64,000 nucleotides of DNA, from the NCBI GenBank assembly GCA_037039925.1, contig JAXRKP010000165.1, forward strand, positions 185,001 through 249,000. Direction: 5' to 3'. The position numbers and the translations under genes were made by a program. Numbering within the stretch: the stretch's first letter is position 1; each line of letters begins with the position of its first letter. The DNA is from Doris montereyensis. Its lineage: Eukaryota > Mollusca > Gastropoda > Nudibranchia > Dorididae. The notes beneath the pieces are model-generated. The model was not told the origin of the DNA, did not search any database, and was given only the letters and a program-made list of their open reading frames with translations. Shown here in pieces: positions 1 to 13,039 of this stretch.

Positions 1-329
1 TAATAAGGCATTTGTATAGCCCCAATATCCATTTGAAATGCCCAGTGGTGCTTTATGATTCATTATAAAAATAATAAAAACGTTTTACACATCCAATCTC
101 ATTCATCGGCAATTAAAAAGTACAATATCAAAAATCGTGAATAAAAAATTAGCATCGACAAGTGCAGATTAAGAAAATCATGTACAAAAACGTAACAGCA
201 TGTTTATTTTAATATCAAAAGATCTTCAACTGATTGTAAGGTCTTACACTAAGAAGGATTTCTTAAAGAGTTCAGTTTTCAATTTTGATTTTAAAAGCAT
301 TCAAACAGTTTTCAGTCGTGTTCCACCTT

Positions 330-720
330 AGTCAAAGAAATTCAAAAGCTCTGCCAGAGAAATTTGATTTGGGTATATTTTTGACTAGACAGATTGAAGA
401 TGATCTAAGTTGTAAAGGTTGATGGATTTTAATGAGATCTTTTAAATAGCTTGGTCCCATACTAGTTAGACTTTTAAATGTTAGACAGGCAATTTTGAAT
501 TTTATTCTAGACTCTATTAGAAGCCAACAGACAATGCTCTTAAACTGAAGATTCCACTCTGTCAACTGAAAGCTGGCAGACCTAGTTTCCAACACTTCGT
601 TCCAAGAAAATAGAACATCCTTCCGTCTGAAATTTGCCAGTCTTTGTCTTTAGACCTCTTCAAAAAAATTCTCAAGACACATTTGTATAGACAAGCTTTT
701 TCCCTGACTCCCATTACCTT
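330..720 (-). mobile_element. LINE reverse-transcriptase C-terminal relics, in opposing orientations
   Basis: On the minus strand, 340-560 reads IESRIKFKIACLTFKSL then GPSYLKDLI, typical of the region after the RT domain in L2/CR1/Jockey-like LINEs (LPVxxRIxFKI, APxYLxDLI). On the plus strand, 630-700 reads LDLFKKILKTHLYRQAF, the usual final peptide of the same proteins (SLxxFKKxLKTHLF). The two fragments face each other, so this is at least two insertions or an inversion. Both are degraded. Confidence 0.5.
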
Positions 721-1074
721 TTGGTTGAGAGGCCGACACCCTGCCACTGGACTACCAAGTCCCCTCTCACTATTTGCACCTGGGGCTACATCCCCTTACC
801 TATGTTGCTGGAGCTGACTCGTTTTCTACTGAATATATTGTAGTATGGGGACGAAGGGTGGGTGTATTGCTGTCTCGTTGCAATTTACCCGTCTCTTGCA
901 TCCCACCATAATATGCACTGATTTTAGGCTGAAAAACTTTTCTTTTCTTTTTTTTTGTTTCATTGAAATTTACCCCGTCCAGCTATGCAATGATCTCAGG
1001 ATGAATTAAAACGAGAAAACAACGATATCAAAGATATAGATTGAAAGAGCAAGTGGAAAGAAGTAGGACCTACC

Positions 1075-1835
1075 AGCAACACTTGCCAACTGTCCACAGC
1101 TACCCTGTGATTGCCAACCGTCCACAGCTACCCATTGATTGCCAACTGTCAACAGCTACCCTGTGATTGCCAACTGTCAACAGCTACCCTGTGATTGCCA
1201 ACCGTCCACAGCTACCCTGTGATTGCCAACTGTCAACAGCTACCCTGTGATTGCCAACCGTCCACAGCTACCCTGTGATTGCCAACCGTCCACAGCTACC
1301 CTGTGATTGCCAACCGTCCACAGCTACCCTGTGATTGCCAACCGTCCACAGCTACCCTGTGATTGCCAACCGTCCACAGCTACCCTGTGATTGCCAACTG
1401 TCAACAGCTACCCTGTGATTGCCAACCGTCCACAGCTACCCTGTGATTGCCAACCGTCCACAGCTACCCTGTGATTGCCAACCGTCCACAGCTACCCATT
1501 GATTGCCAACTGTCAACAGCTACCCTGTGATTGCCAACCGTCCACAGCTACCCTGTGATTGCCAACTGTCAACAGCTACCCTGTGATTGCCAACCGTCAA
1601 CAGCTACCCTATGATTGCCAACTGTCAACAGCTACCCACTGATTGCCAACTGTCAACAGCTACCCTGTGATTGCCAACTGTCAACAGCTACCCTGTGGTT
1701 GCCAACTGTCAAACAGCTACCCTCTGATTGCCAACTGTCAACAGCTACCCTGTGATTGACAACTGTCAACAGCTACCCTGTGGTTGCCAACCGTGCACAG
1801 CTACCCTGTGATCGCCAACCGTCAACAGCTACTGA
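1075..1835. repeat. 28-bp minisatellite, about 26 copies
   Basis: The unit is CTGTGATTGCCAACCGTCCA plus CAGCTACC, with variants CCGTCCACA and CTGTCAACA alternating along the array. It starts directly at the end of an element D copy (about 957-1105), whose terminus contains the same GCCAACTGTCCACAG, so the array looks like expansion of the element's end. Confidence 0.92.
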
Positions 1836-2654
1836 CACCATGAGCGTGAATGAAAATGTTGATATTTTCATATTCAAGCAACGTCTTTTTGGTCAATTTA
1901 TTTTACCCATCATACTGAAGCGATCATGCAAACTATCCACCATAAGCGGTGGTCTCATTGGTTCCCATTACCGCCAAAAATGAAAAACAAATTGAGGGAG
2001 AGAGGAACTTTCTAGTGGCACTGTCAAACACCAACATGAGAAACAACGGAACAGAGGATTATTATCTTGCTACCATTATTATGGGGCTGGGAACTAAAGG
2101 GTTCATGCAAACGGAGAAGATAGCAAGCGTGAAGTCGATTCCATTGAGTCGGCTCTTTGAGAGAGTCCGTTGGGCGGCCAGACAGTGAGCGCTGTGAACA
2201 GTACGTAGAAGAAAGAACGGGTCAATTTATTTTACCCATCATACTGAAGCGATCATGCAAACTAAACATACAAACGTAATTTGTTCCCATTATATTTGAG
2301 GACTTTTAGTGAGCGCTGTGAACAGTCCGTAAAAAAAGAAAGAGTGACGATCATGCAAAGTACAAACGTAATTTGTTCCCCATTTTGAGGGACTTTTCTG
2401 GCGCAGAGTGGTTTCAGTACATACGTGGCACTTGAAATTTCCTACCTGAATGGGGGATAAAATCCTACCTGGGAAATTAAGCAACTCTTCTGATGCTCAA
2501 GAACAGGGAAAAGCTTTTCAACTTAACTACGCTCTGAATGGAGAAGTTGAGAGTCCCGTTTTCTGCGAAACTTATTTTTTTTTTTGCGTAAAGCTGTCTG
2601 TTAATCACCTCATTATGCACCCTGTCTCAAAATATTATGCTATGATTGTAGCTA

Positions 2655-2760
2655 TAAGATAAGATAAGATAAGATAAGGTATCTATATTTGTCCAAAAAG
2701 AAATTTGCTCTGGTCACATTTCCAATCAAAATGAATAAGATTACAAATAATTCATCTCTC
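2655..2760 (-). mobile_element. LINE 3' end with (CTTAT)n tail
   Basis: Read on the minus strand, the sequence ends in TTTTTGGACAAATATAGATA followed by repeated CTTAT, a form common at the 3' ends of CR1/L2/Jockey-like LINEs. A similar tail on the plus strand lies at 42940-42975. No coding sequence was recognised. Confidence 0.4.
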
Positions 2761-2934
2761 TTCCCTTCTCAATTTCACGACTAAAATCAATACATTACAA
2801 AACTGGACTTATGGATATGGACAATATAAAATCATAATGATCATGCTCATATTTGTCCTTAGAAATGAAATATATAATCAGTAAAATGGTGAAGCTGAAA
2901 ATGGTACATTGAAACGTTGTGACGCACGATATAG

Positions 2935-3275
2935 TACAAACTAAAAACTCTCTAGCACACCTCATTGAAATGGAATGTGCACATTTCACCTTGGATTGAT
3001 AACATTTCAACACATTCTAACAAACTAAAAACTCTAGCACACCTCATTGAAATGGAAGATCACACTTCTTTAACATTTCACCTTGGATTGATAACATTTC
3101 AAACATTCTAACAAACTAAAAACTCTCTAGCACACCTCATTGAAATGGAATGATTACACTTCTTTAACATTTCACCTTGGATTGATAACATTTCAACACA
3201 TTTCAACAAAAACTCTCTAGCACCTCATTGAAATGGAATATGATCACACTTCTTTAACATTTCACTGCTTTCAGA
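2935..3275. repeat. Tandem repeat, roughly 90-105-bp unit, four copies
   Basis: The copies share AACTCTCTAGCACACCTCAT, TGAAATGGAA, TTTAACATTTCACCTTGGAT and TGATAACATTTCAACACATT. They differ by small deletions. No coding potential was recognised. Confidence 0.85.
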
Positions 3276-3559
3276 CATTCTACTTTCCCCCTTATATTCT
3301 ACCTAGACATCTATTCCCGACTTTTCTGACCTAAGTATAAAAAAAAATCTGATATGATTCTGAATTCCTTCCTAATTGAACACCCTGTAGTGTAGGGCAT
3401 GAGTGCTACACGGGCCATTACTCAATACAAATGAATACACAGCTTCGTGGCGGATAATAAAGGGGGGGGTCTGTGTGCACATCACAACACACTGTGCACT
3501 TTAAAGATCTCTCTGCTGCTTCCAGGGCAACTACACGGGCCATTACTCAATACCAATGA

Positions 3560-3735
3560 ATACACGGCTTCATGGCGGATGATAAGAGGGAGGGGGGGGG
3601 TCCTGTGTGCAGATCACAACATTCTGTGCACTTTAAAAATCCCTTAGCTTCCAGAGCAGTCTTAGGGCAAAAAACTTAAAAATCCTACCCAACACAATTA
3701 GGACACTATAGTTGTGGATGTGGTATTGAATCAAA
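3560..3735 (+). mobile_element. SINE-A fragment (3' part), plus orientation
   Basis: This shows the SINE-A body landmarks TCCTGTGTGCAGATCACAAC, CTGTGCACTTTAAA and the tail TAGTTGTGGATGTGG. A related fragment immediately before it (3440-3520) repeats the same body, and the phrase ACGGGCCATTACTCAATA recurs at both, suggesting a local tandem duplication. Confidence 0.65.
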
Positions 3736-3827
3736 AATAAAATTCCATTTATTTATTTTTACCAGCTTTACCTTTGAAAACCTATGGATCAAATACATTA
3801 CCTTTGAAATTACCAGGCAGGTTTTAA

Positions 3828-4135
3828 TTTAATTTGATTTGGTTACCCACATCCACAACTTATGAATCCTAGGTTAAAGAACCATTTTTAATTTTGGACT
3901 GCCCTGTGAAAGAAGGGATACATTAACTTTGCACAGATCCTATGCACACGGGACCTAAATTACCCTCCGTCTTCGATGGGACCAGGTGTCGATCCACCTA
4001 CCTGGACCAGGGGGAGGGGGAGAACATCATTACCGTCAAGAAAATATTTCAACCGTTGGCGGGGCTCGAAACCAACTGCCAACTGCCTATTTGTTGAGAG
4101 GAAAATGCCTTGGTCCGGAGGCAAGGACCATCTAC
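3828..4135 (-). mobile_element. SINE-A, nearly full length, minus orientation
   Basis: Read on the minus strand it has a tRNA-like head (GGTCC..GGCA.. and GGTTTCGAGCCCCGCCAACG), then a CTACCCC/CTGGTCCAGGTAGGTGGATC block, then GTGTGCATAGGATC, and the tail AGTTGTGGATGTGGGTAACC followed by AAATCAAATT. It sits just beyond the exon 4 donor of Mondo. Confidence 0.75.
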
Positions 4136-4188
4136 GGCTCAATACTGAATGCGAGCCTCTACACCGGGCGGAGCTTTACCACACTCAC

Positions 4189-4378
4189 CTATGGGGGATG
4201 TAAGTGACGTCCTCCAACCTGTCCAACAGCTCCCTCCCTTAGTGTCTCAAATTTCCTCCAACATCTTCAGATGTCCCGGAATGATTCTGGTCCTTGTAGT
4301 AAGCGGCGCCCATTTCTTGTACTCGGCAGTCACAGTGTCCAGGCGAAATTGTCACAATTTGCCTTCCAGCACCACGGC
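4189..4378 (-). CDS. MLXIP: Mondo-family transcription factor, exon 4, with in-frame TGA and frameshift
   Basis: The exon starts after CACCTTTCAG and probably ends at a strong donor, GTGAGT (4183-4188). It begins AVVLEGK, then a TGA at 4352-4354, then FRLDTVTAEYKKW. This aligns without gaps to the family block EAVVLEGNYWKRRIEVVM followed by REYHKW, in which the TGA position is Trp. The next recognisable residues, AYYKDQ, lie in another frame, consistent with one base missing in the GGG at about 4308-4310. A further in-frame TAA follows about 20 codons later, so the 3' part of the exon is uncertain. The exon-3 to exon-4 phase also works only if one G is missing at the exon start. In the family this block belongs to the C-terminal part of the glucose-sensing module. 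Error or pseudogenisation cannot be told apart here. Confidence 0.72.
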
Positions 4379-4574
4379 CTGAAAGGTGGAAGAAAAGGGC
4401 AAAGAGAGGGGATATGGAGTTCAAGGTTGAAAGCATTTTGCTTTGCATCTTGGCAGCCTTGACAGGCTGGGCGCCAGCCTCCCCATTTATTGAGCGAGAA
4501 CTATCAAATCTTAAAATAGCTTATTTTCTTGAGAACATACCAGCTGGCGTCATCAAACTACCCACAAGAACAAG

Positions 4575-4745
4575 GAAGTTCCTTCAAGGCTGTTATGGCC
4601 CATAGAGTCAAAGCGTATGCCAGTTTTTATGGTTTTATTGAACAGGTGACAGTAATCCCTAGTCTAACGGAGGTTTTTACTCCCAAAGCCAGTGCTTGTA
4701 CCCATTTGCACCTGGGCAGAGTGGGGAAAATGTGTGTCTCTCTCT
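4575..4745 (-). mobile_element. SINE-B fragment, minus orientation
   Basis: This has the SINE-B body landmarks TTTTTACTCCCAAAGCCAGT, GTACCCATTTGCACCTGGGC, AGAGTGGGGAAAAT and the end AGTTCCTTCAAGG. The tRNA-like head is missing, replaced by CT/TGTC-rich sequence. Confidence 0.65.
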
Positions 4746-4921
4746 GTCTGTCTGTCTGAAGTAGTCTCCTCCTCTCTCTCTCAGGCCAACCTCTCTCACA
4801 CTTGTTATCTCTCTTCTCTTCCACACAGTAATCGCCAACATTGTAAGACTGCAGCCTCCTACAACAACTGGGAGTACTGAGCTTGGATCCAACACAACGA
4901 CTGCAGGCAAGCCTGATAAGA

Positions 4922-5164
4922 TTGAAGGGGTCATTTTAATAGTGTGCCTAAGTCACAATTACCTCACTTACAAAAAAAAACCATGACGTTGGCATGTTGG
5001 GAATATCAAGTTTCAAACGCCTGTAAATGTAAACGTGATGTATTTTCATCAAATTATTTCCACACTTTTCAGGAGCATGATTTCCTTTTATTCCCCTAGG
5101 TTATCTTTCTGTCTCATTTTTGATGAAACTTGACAAAGGCTAACTATTGAAATGACTGCTTCGA
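4922..5164. mobile_element. MITE-like element with about 26-bp terminal inverted repeats
   Basis: The left end is GAAGGGGTCATTTTAATAGT followed by GTGCC. The right end is the reverse complement of GAAGCAGTCATTTCAATAGT plus TAGCC. The interior has AATAAAAGGAAATCATGCTC on the minus strand, shared with partial copies at 46702-46860 and 60377-60540. No ORF lies inside, so it would be non-autonomous. Confidence 0.6.
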
Positions 5165-5167
5165 TAA

Positions 5168-5400
5168 CATGTGGTTAGAGTCATTGGCTTTGGAACCATG
5201 AGGTAATGGGTTTGAATCTAGGTCCGACATTGGAGTTCCTTAAGAAAAATCCTTCACCACACACATTATCCCCCACCCCTCAGCCCAGGTGGCAATGGAT
5301 ATCAGCAACAGCTTGGGAAGAGTTAAAATCTAGGACAAAGTAAATGTCCTGTCCAGGGGTGATCATTACCACTCTATATAACATTATAATGCACAACAGG
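5168..5400 (+). mobile_element. Possible third tRNA-headed SINE (type C)
   Basis: The start has a box-A-like TGGTTAGAGTC and a box-B-like GGGTTTGAATC about 35 nt later, as in tRNA-derived SINE heads. The following body (CACACATTATCCCCCACC; GATCATTACCACTCTATATA) does not match SINE-A or B. It abuts the MITE end. Only one copy is seen here, so the call is tentative. Confidence 0.4.
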
Positions 5401-6056
5401 CTTGTTGAATGAGTGGATTCATCGATTCCTCTCTAACAGCTAACACCTCAATAACTGGAACTGTAAAGCTCAACCCCATACATAAAATCATGTGATGCAT
5501 CACACAGATATACCTCTTTTTGCTTTGACATTACAGGGGCCAGTAAGTTATAAAAAGTTGACCTCTAAAACTGAAACCAGATGCTCTCTACAGTTCAATT
5601 ATGTTAACTCTCACAAAGTCGTTTCAAGGCATTAAATAAGGGTTGGTAATTAGAAAAAACAAACTGCAACAGCCGGTGGCCCAGTCCTGGATAAATTCCT
5701 ACTGAAGACCTGGCTTCACACCAGCTGTCGCACAAATCCAAACAATAAGCCCAAACAGGCTCATTAGAAAGGAAAAAAAAATTATGTGTTAATTAGACCT
5801 TAAATTGGTTAATGATCACCACTGATGAGATGTTAAAAGTCACTGGACCATATCAAGGCTGCATCTGTTTAATAACTGAATACATTAACGAAAGCAAAGG
5901 AAAGAAACATTTCATAGCAAAACTATGGTTGTTTGTGCAATATAATTACAATTCTAGGGTAAGTGCAATCCAATAAAAAGAAAAATTATACAAGATCAGA
6001 ATAACATAAGGAGGAAGAGAAAAGATGGGAGGACTCCAAATCGAACGAATACTAAC

Positions 6057-6128
6057 TCTGGTTTAGTGTGAATGTCATCCGAGAGTGGAGGGCAAACTGG
6101 CATACCATTGGCCGTCTGGTGTAAATGT
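6057..6128 (-). CDS. MLXIP: Mondo-family transcription factor, exon 3, with apparent -1 frameshift
   Basis: The acceptor TTCTAG and donor GTTAGT bound a 72-nt exon. It starts in the phase left by exon 2, giving Tyr at the split codon as in vertebrates (IQY). The first part reads IYTRRPMVCQFA, matching the family RRxxPVCxF. The second part reads DDIHTKPE, matching the family AHRKPE, but in the next frame. One extra C in the GCCC run near 6090 would join the two parts (PPLSDDIHTKPE) and give exactly 23 codons. The exon sits directly beside a (GA)n tract that begins at about 6130, within a few bases of the acceptor. Identity rests on motif order and phase; the frameshift may be a consensus error. 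Confidence 0.78.
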
Positions 6129-6129
6129 C

Positions 6130-6315
<186 letters not shown>

Positions 6316-6434
6316 TAAAAACATTTATTATTTCTGCAATAAATCAAAACTTTAGTGGCTGTGTCCTCAAAAGAAAGGGCCACGTTTCAATTCAAGCAAT
6401 TACATGTACATGTCAAACAAAAAAACGACCCCAA

Positions 6435-6655
6435 AATTTAACCTCTGGCTGAAAATCAAAAGCTTGCACGAATATCAAAACAAATAACATAAACACAACT
6501 AAAAGGAATCAAGCTAATAATTAGCTGAAAATCAAAAACTTGCACTGAATATCAAAACAAATAACATAAACAAAAACTAAAAGGAATCAAACTAATAATT
6601 GGCTGAAAATCAAAAGCTTGCACGAATATCAAAACAAATATCATAAACACAACTA
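6435..6655. repeat. 76-bp tandem repeat, three copies
   Basis: Each copy carries GCTGAAAATCAAAAGCTTGC, GAATATCAAAACAAATAACA and AACTAAAAGGAATCAA. It is AT-rich, intronic and without an ORF. Confidence 0.85.
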
Positions 6656-6729
6656 AAAAGATAATCATCACCTGTTCCACTACAAAAAAAATAACCGGGA
6701 TACACTGTGGCTCCGAAGGCTGTAATTGC

Positions 6730-6875
6730 CTTGAAGAAACTTAACCTGGGTCGAGTAAGGAAAATGCGTGTTAAGTGTCTTTCCCAAAGAACAGAACGTC
6801 GGGCCTGGCTGTGCCAGGATTCGAACCCAGGACTTTATGATCCCGTAGCCTAACTACTCGGCCACCGACACCACT
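6730..6875 (-). mobile_element. SINE-B, tRNA-like head half
   Basis: On the minus strand it begins GTGTCGGTGGCCGAGTAGTT (box-A-like) and has CTGGGTTCGAATCC (box B), then GTTCTTTGGGAAAGACACTT and the body AATGCGTGTTAAG in reverse. It is truncated within the body. Confidence 0.75.
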
Positions 6876-7199
6876 GCTAAGGAATTAGCTCACTTAATTA
6901 TGTCAACCGTAAATTTATAGCAATTCTTATACTTACATTGAATGGCAGGTACTAGAAATGAAATTAAATAAAGATCAAACACTCCTTGAATGCTTATGAT
7001 GAACAAGTGTCTCGATTGGAATGATTTATGTTTTCAGTGTTTGCTCTGCTCCAGCCCCACCTTTAAGTGTCCCATTTTTTCTCGACCTCGTCACTACACT
7101 AGAACATCGATTTCGGATCTGTGTGGACCTTTCCCACCCTGAGGATGAACATTCTGACATAACCCTGACCTTGCCGGACAAACGCATTATTATACTTAC

Positions 7200-7306
7200 A
7201 CTGATTGTGCCATTCTCTCCAGATAAGGTTGTTCAGGCAGAATCTCTGCTTCTGTGACAAATGAAGACCACGGAACTGTTTCCAACGAGGAGACGTTATT
7301 TTGCCA
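7200..7306 (-). CDS. MLXIP: Mondo-family transcription factor, exon 2 (conserved region 3)
   Basis: This exon follows a pyrimidine-rich acceptor (TTTCTTTCAG) and ends at a canonical GTAAGT. It is 107 nt: one base completing the Ser codon from exon 1, 35 full codons and one trailing base. It encodes GKITSPRWKQFRGLHL then LNNLIWREWHNQ, collinear with the vertebrate segment GKLVSPKWKNFKGLKL then LNNAIWRAWYIQ, with identical spacing. In the family this block contributes to 14-3-3 binding and nuclear import control. Some normally invariant positions differ (the stretch before LNN is SQKQRFC, and NNA is NNL), so the gene may be diverged or hold base errors. The frame is intact. Intron 1 to its left in transcription is about 29.7 kb. 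It was too short to stand out as an ORF and was found by scanning for the expected motif and phase. Confidence 0.88.
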
Positions 7307-7774
7307 CTGAAAGAAAGAAAGAAAAAAAGAAGGGGGAAAAAAACATTATTTAAAAAAAATCAGTTTCGACAGAAAAAAGCAGTCAACGGATCCTCTCATG
7401 GACATAATGCTAGACAGATCACACGTGTCACTCCCAAGCCCCCGTGATGGTACCTCCACCTAAAGAGAGATAATACTAACAACAACAACAACAACAAACC
7501 ACAACAACAACACCTTGAGGATACAAACAAAAAGCTCACCTCCACAAACCCCACCTGCAAGCAGGCAAGACCAAAAGCTCTCACACCCAACGCCAAACAG
7601 CCTCAATCCAACGAACAGCCATCCCTTCTACAACGAGCTTGCTGCCAAGGCTATTAACAGGTCGTTATATTGTTTATACATACGCACTTTACTAGTACTA
7701 TTATTTAATGCTTCACTCAGATTTACCCATGTCCTCCATACGCGGTAATCTCGGTAAATAAAGATGGGGGGCTT

Positions 7775-7900
7775 TTTTGTTGTTGCTTGATTAAAATGTA
7801 CCCCATCCACCATAATATGCACTGGCATTGTGAATTAGGAGAAAACAGCAAGATAAGCAAGATTAAGTGAAAGAGCGAAAGGATACGAGTTAGTGGAGCT
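7775..7900 (-). mobile_element. Element D copy
   Basis: In plus orientation it reads TGTACCCCATCCACCATAAT, then GAGAAAACAGCAAGATAAGC, GTGAAAGAGCGAAAGGA. It shares this order with the other D copies; the tail end is at 7775 if the SINE-A-like tail marks the 3' end. Confidence 0.55.
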
Positions 7901-7949
7901 AAAACGATCACCCCCACCACCCCGCACAGCCACAGAAATAAGGTCAAGA

Positions 7950-7972
7950 TCACACACACACACACACACACA
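7950..7972. repeat. (CA)n microsatellite
   Basis: Eleven CA units within intron 1. Confidence 0.9.
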
Positions 7973-8202
7973 CTGTTGGTTTACACTAACAACAGTAGAC
8001 GCTGTCACTGAAATCGGGACACTGTCCACATACCTATGAGATACAAGTGTGTACCTAGGCCTTTTAATCCAACAGCTGGTTTTCAAAAAAGTTAGGTTTT
8101 CGTTCGTCTTGATATTTTATTTTTTGGTTTGGGGTTGGGGAGGGGGAGGGAGGGGGGGTTCTCCTCTTTTTAGTGTCAAGGATGATACTATTATCGTTTA
8201 CT

Positions 8203-8228
8203 TACTACTACTACTACTACTGCTACTA

Positions 8229-8263
<35 letters not shown>

Positions 8264-8461
8264 ACACATTACTACTACTACTACTGCTACTATTACTGCT
8301 ACTACTACTCCTACTCTACTACTACTACTACTACTGCTGCTACTACTACTACTGCTACTACTGCTACTGCTGCTACTGCTGCTGATAATTGCTAATACTA
8401 CTACTACTACTACTACCACCACCACCATGACTTCTACTACTACTACTACTACTACTACTAC

Positions 8462-8492
<31 letters not shown>

Positions 8493-8500
8493 ACAACTAC
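8203..8500. repeat. (TAC/TGC)n trinucleotide tract ending in (AAT)n
   Basis: Compound trinucleotide repeat of TAC with TGC blocks, then ACC and TAA units. Long ORFs across it are artefacts of composition. Confidence 0.95.
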
Positions 8501-8999
8501 ATACAACAATCACACTGCCAACTACTGATGCTTTGGGTTCAGACTCAGACGTGTGTAGACTGTATTGCGTGTACATTGAACCGTCGCTGTTTGTGTTTGC
8601 TTTTCTTTCTTTTTTTCTCTACAACACTTTGGTTTTTGTTTGTTTGTTTGTTTACGTTATTGATTTCTGCCTTTCACCACAAAGTCAAGCTGATGCCGTG
8701 TGTAGGTGGGTCAAAGTAGGTCGCTGTGACTTTTAAGAGGGCGGGCGTCTCAGTCTGGGTGCTGCTCCAACTCCAACACCTTTAAGTGTCAAGCGCGTTC
8801 TTTCTTTTTATTAGGACGCGCATTTATTATTATTATAGTTTATTATTCATTCGGATAAAAGTGATGCTCACACAAACAGTGACCTACATAGACGTAAACC
8901 CAATTCCTTTTCCCCAACTGAATAAGTCGCTCGCTCTCTCCCACGCTGCCTTGTCTCTTTATCGGTTATTCTCTCGTATATTTGTTTGTCTGCTTTTAT

Positions 9000-9000
9000 C

Positions 9001-9048
<48 letters not shown>
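9000..9048. repeat. (TGTC)n microsatellite
   Basis: About twelve TGTC units, followed by a short CT run. Confidence 0.95.
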
Positions 9049-9059
<11 letters not shown>

Positions 9060-9219
9060 GGAAAGTTTGATTTGATTTGATTGATTTACCAACATCTCTA
9101 AGGTGATCTTCTCTCTCTCTGCTCTCTCTCTCTCGTGTCTCTCGATCTACCTGGATCTCTCTCGACAAAATATTTCAACCGTTCGCGGGGCTCGAACCCA
9201 CTCCAACACACGAACACGT

Positions 9220-9350
9220 TTGTTTCATCAAAATTTACCCCATCCACAGTCGACGTCCTTCACATTGATATCAGGATGTGACGTAAGAGAAACAACAAGA
9301 TATAAAAGATTTTTTTTCAAATACATGCCAATGAATGAAAGGAAAGAAGA
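9220..9350 (-). mobile_element. Element D copy
   Basis: The landmarks are AAAATTTACCCCATCCACAG, GATATCAGGATG, GAGAAACAACAAGATA and GAATGAAAGGAAAGAAG. It is preceded by a SINE-A head scrap (TTTCAACCGTTCGCGGGGCT at about 9173). Confidence 0.5.
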
Positions 9351-9634
9351 AGGAGCGGTTTTAGCATCATCCCAGATGTCCACAGACATTCACAACCCAA
9401 ATCGCCCAAGACCAGCCGTCCATCTCTCAGACAGACAGTTCAGACAACCCAAATCAGCTCAAGAACAGTTTTCAATCACCGCTAATCCACAAGTCCCACA
9501 GACAGACACACTATTATTAACCCCAAATCAGCTCAAGAACAGCCGTCCACAGACAGACACTCACACCCCAAATCGGCAGGGTGTCAGTCGGCTGTCGATC
9601 TCAGTTCTTTTTCCACACTTGACATTTTTTTTTT

Positions 9635-12135
<2,501 letters not shown>

Positions 12136-12317
12136 CCCATGGTTACATTTTGGCTCACCAACACTGCCTTGGCATCATTTGTAACGTGACATTGTACAGC
12201 TAGCTCTAGCTAGAGTGAGAAAGGGAAACAAAATAGCCAGCATTCAGATAGAACAATGAAGACGTGAGAATGAGGTAAACCAAACGACTAGTACTTTTAG
12301 ACCAGGTGGGGAAGGGA

Positions 12318-12604
<287 letters not shown>

Positions 12605-13039
12605 GGGTGGGCACAAAAATACTAGGGCGATTTGGGACCAGACCATTTGAACCCAAGTTCAAGAAATGAACAAAGACAATGCGATAATAAACAGAGCCAC
12701 CCTTGAAGACGAAGGCTCGTTAAATTATAGCGAACGATTCATGTCCAGACAGGAGTGACGAGTTGTTCGTGGTCTCCTGAATAGAACCGCGAGGAGTCCA
12801 AAAATTGAGACATCATAAGTTTAGTAGTGCTTGGTACATTTGCTACTTTCTTCGTTTTTAACTGCATGTATGTTGTTATGTCATCAAGACGACAACACCA
12901 AATTTCTCTGGTCAGAGACAATTATGATTCTGATTCTAATTCTGAAAAAGAGAGAGGACTGCACTGCTGTTGAAAGAGACATCCGGTCTGCTTCACGTTC
13001 TCTGAGAACATTTCTTACATTAAATTTGATGATTACATA

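Larger units (their letters stand above)
1..4188 (-). other. Mondo intron downstream of exon 4 (no exon recognised)
   Basis: No further Mondo exon could be recognised to the left edge. The next expected block, with the family motif around GNADMIQP, was looked for on the minus strand and not found. The stretch holds LINE relics (330-720), copies of element D, a 28-bp minisatellite, a roughly 105-bp tandem repeat and two SINE-A copies. The remaining unique sequence (about 1-330, 2010-2650 and 3270-3420) shows nothing I can name. Confidence 0.5.

Noticed and set aside
1075..1835. CRISPR-like array of 28-bp units
   Set aside because: The units are directly adjacent with no unique spacers, and the host is a eukaryote. 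The same holds for the other 20-71-bp arrays.
3976..4207. Plus-strand ORFs of 73-77 codons near Mondo exon 4
   Set aside because: They lie within a minus-oriented SINE-A and across the antisense of the exon; no independent gene signal.
4352..4354. Selenocysteine reading of the TGA
   Set aside because: The aligned residue is Trp, not Cys, and no SECIS element could be judged from this window; Mondo proteins are not selenoproteins.
7021..7257. A 78-codon plus-strand ORF
   Set aside because: It is the antisense shadow of Mondo exon 2; the minus-strand frame has the family motifs and proper splice sites.
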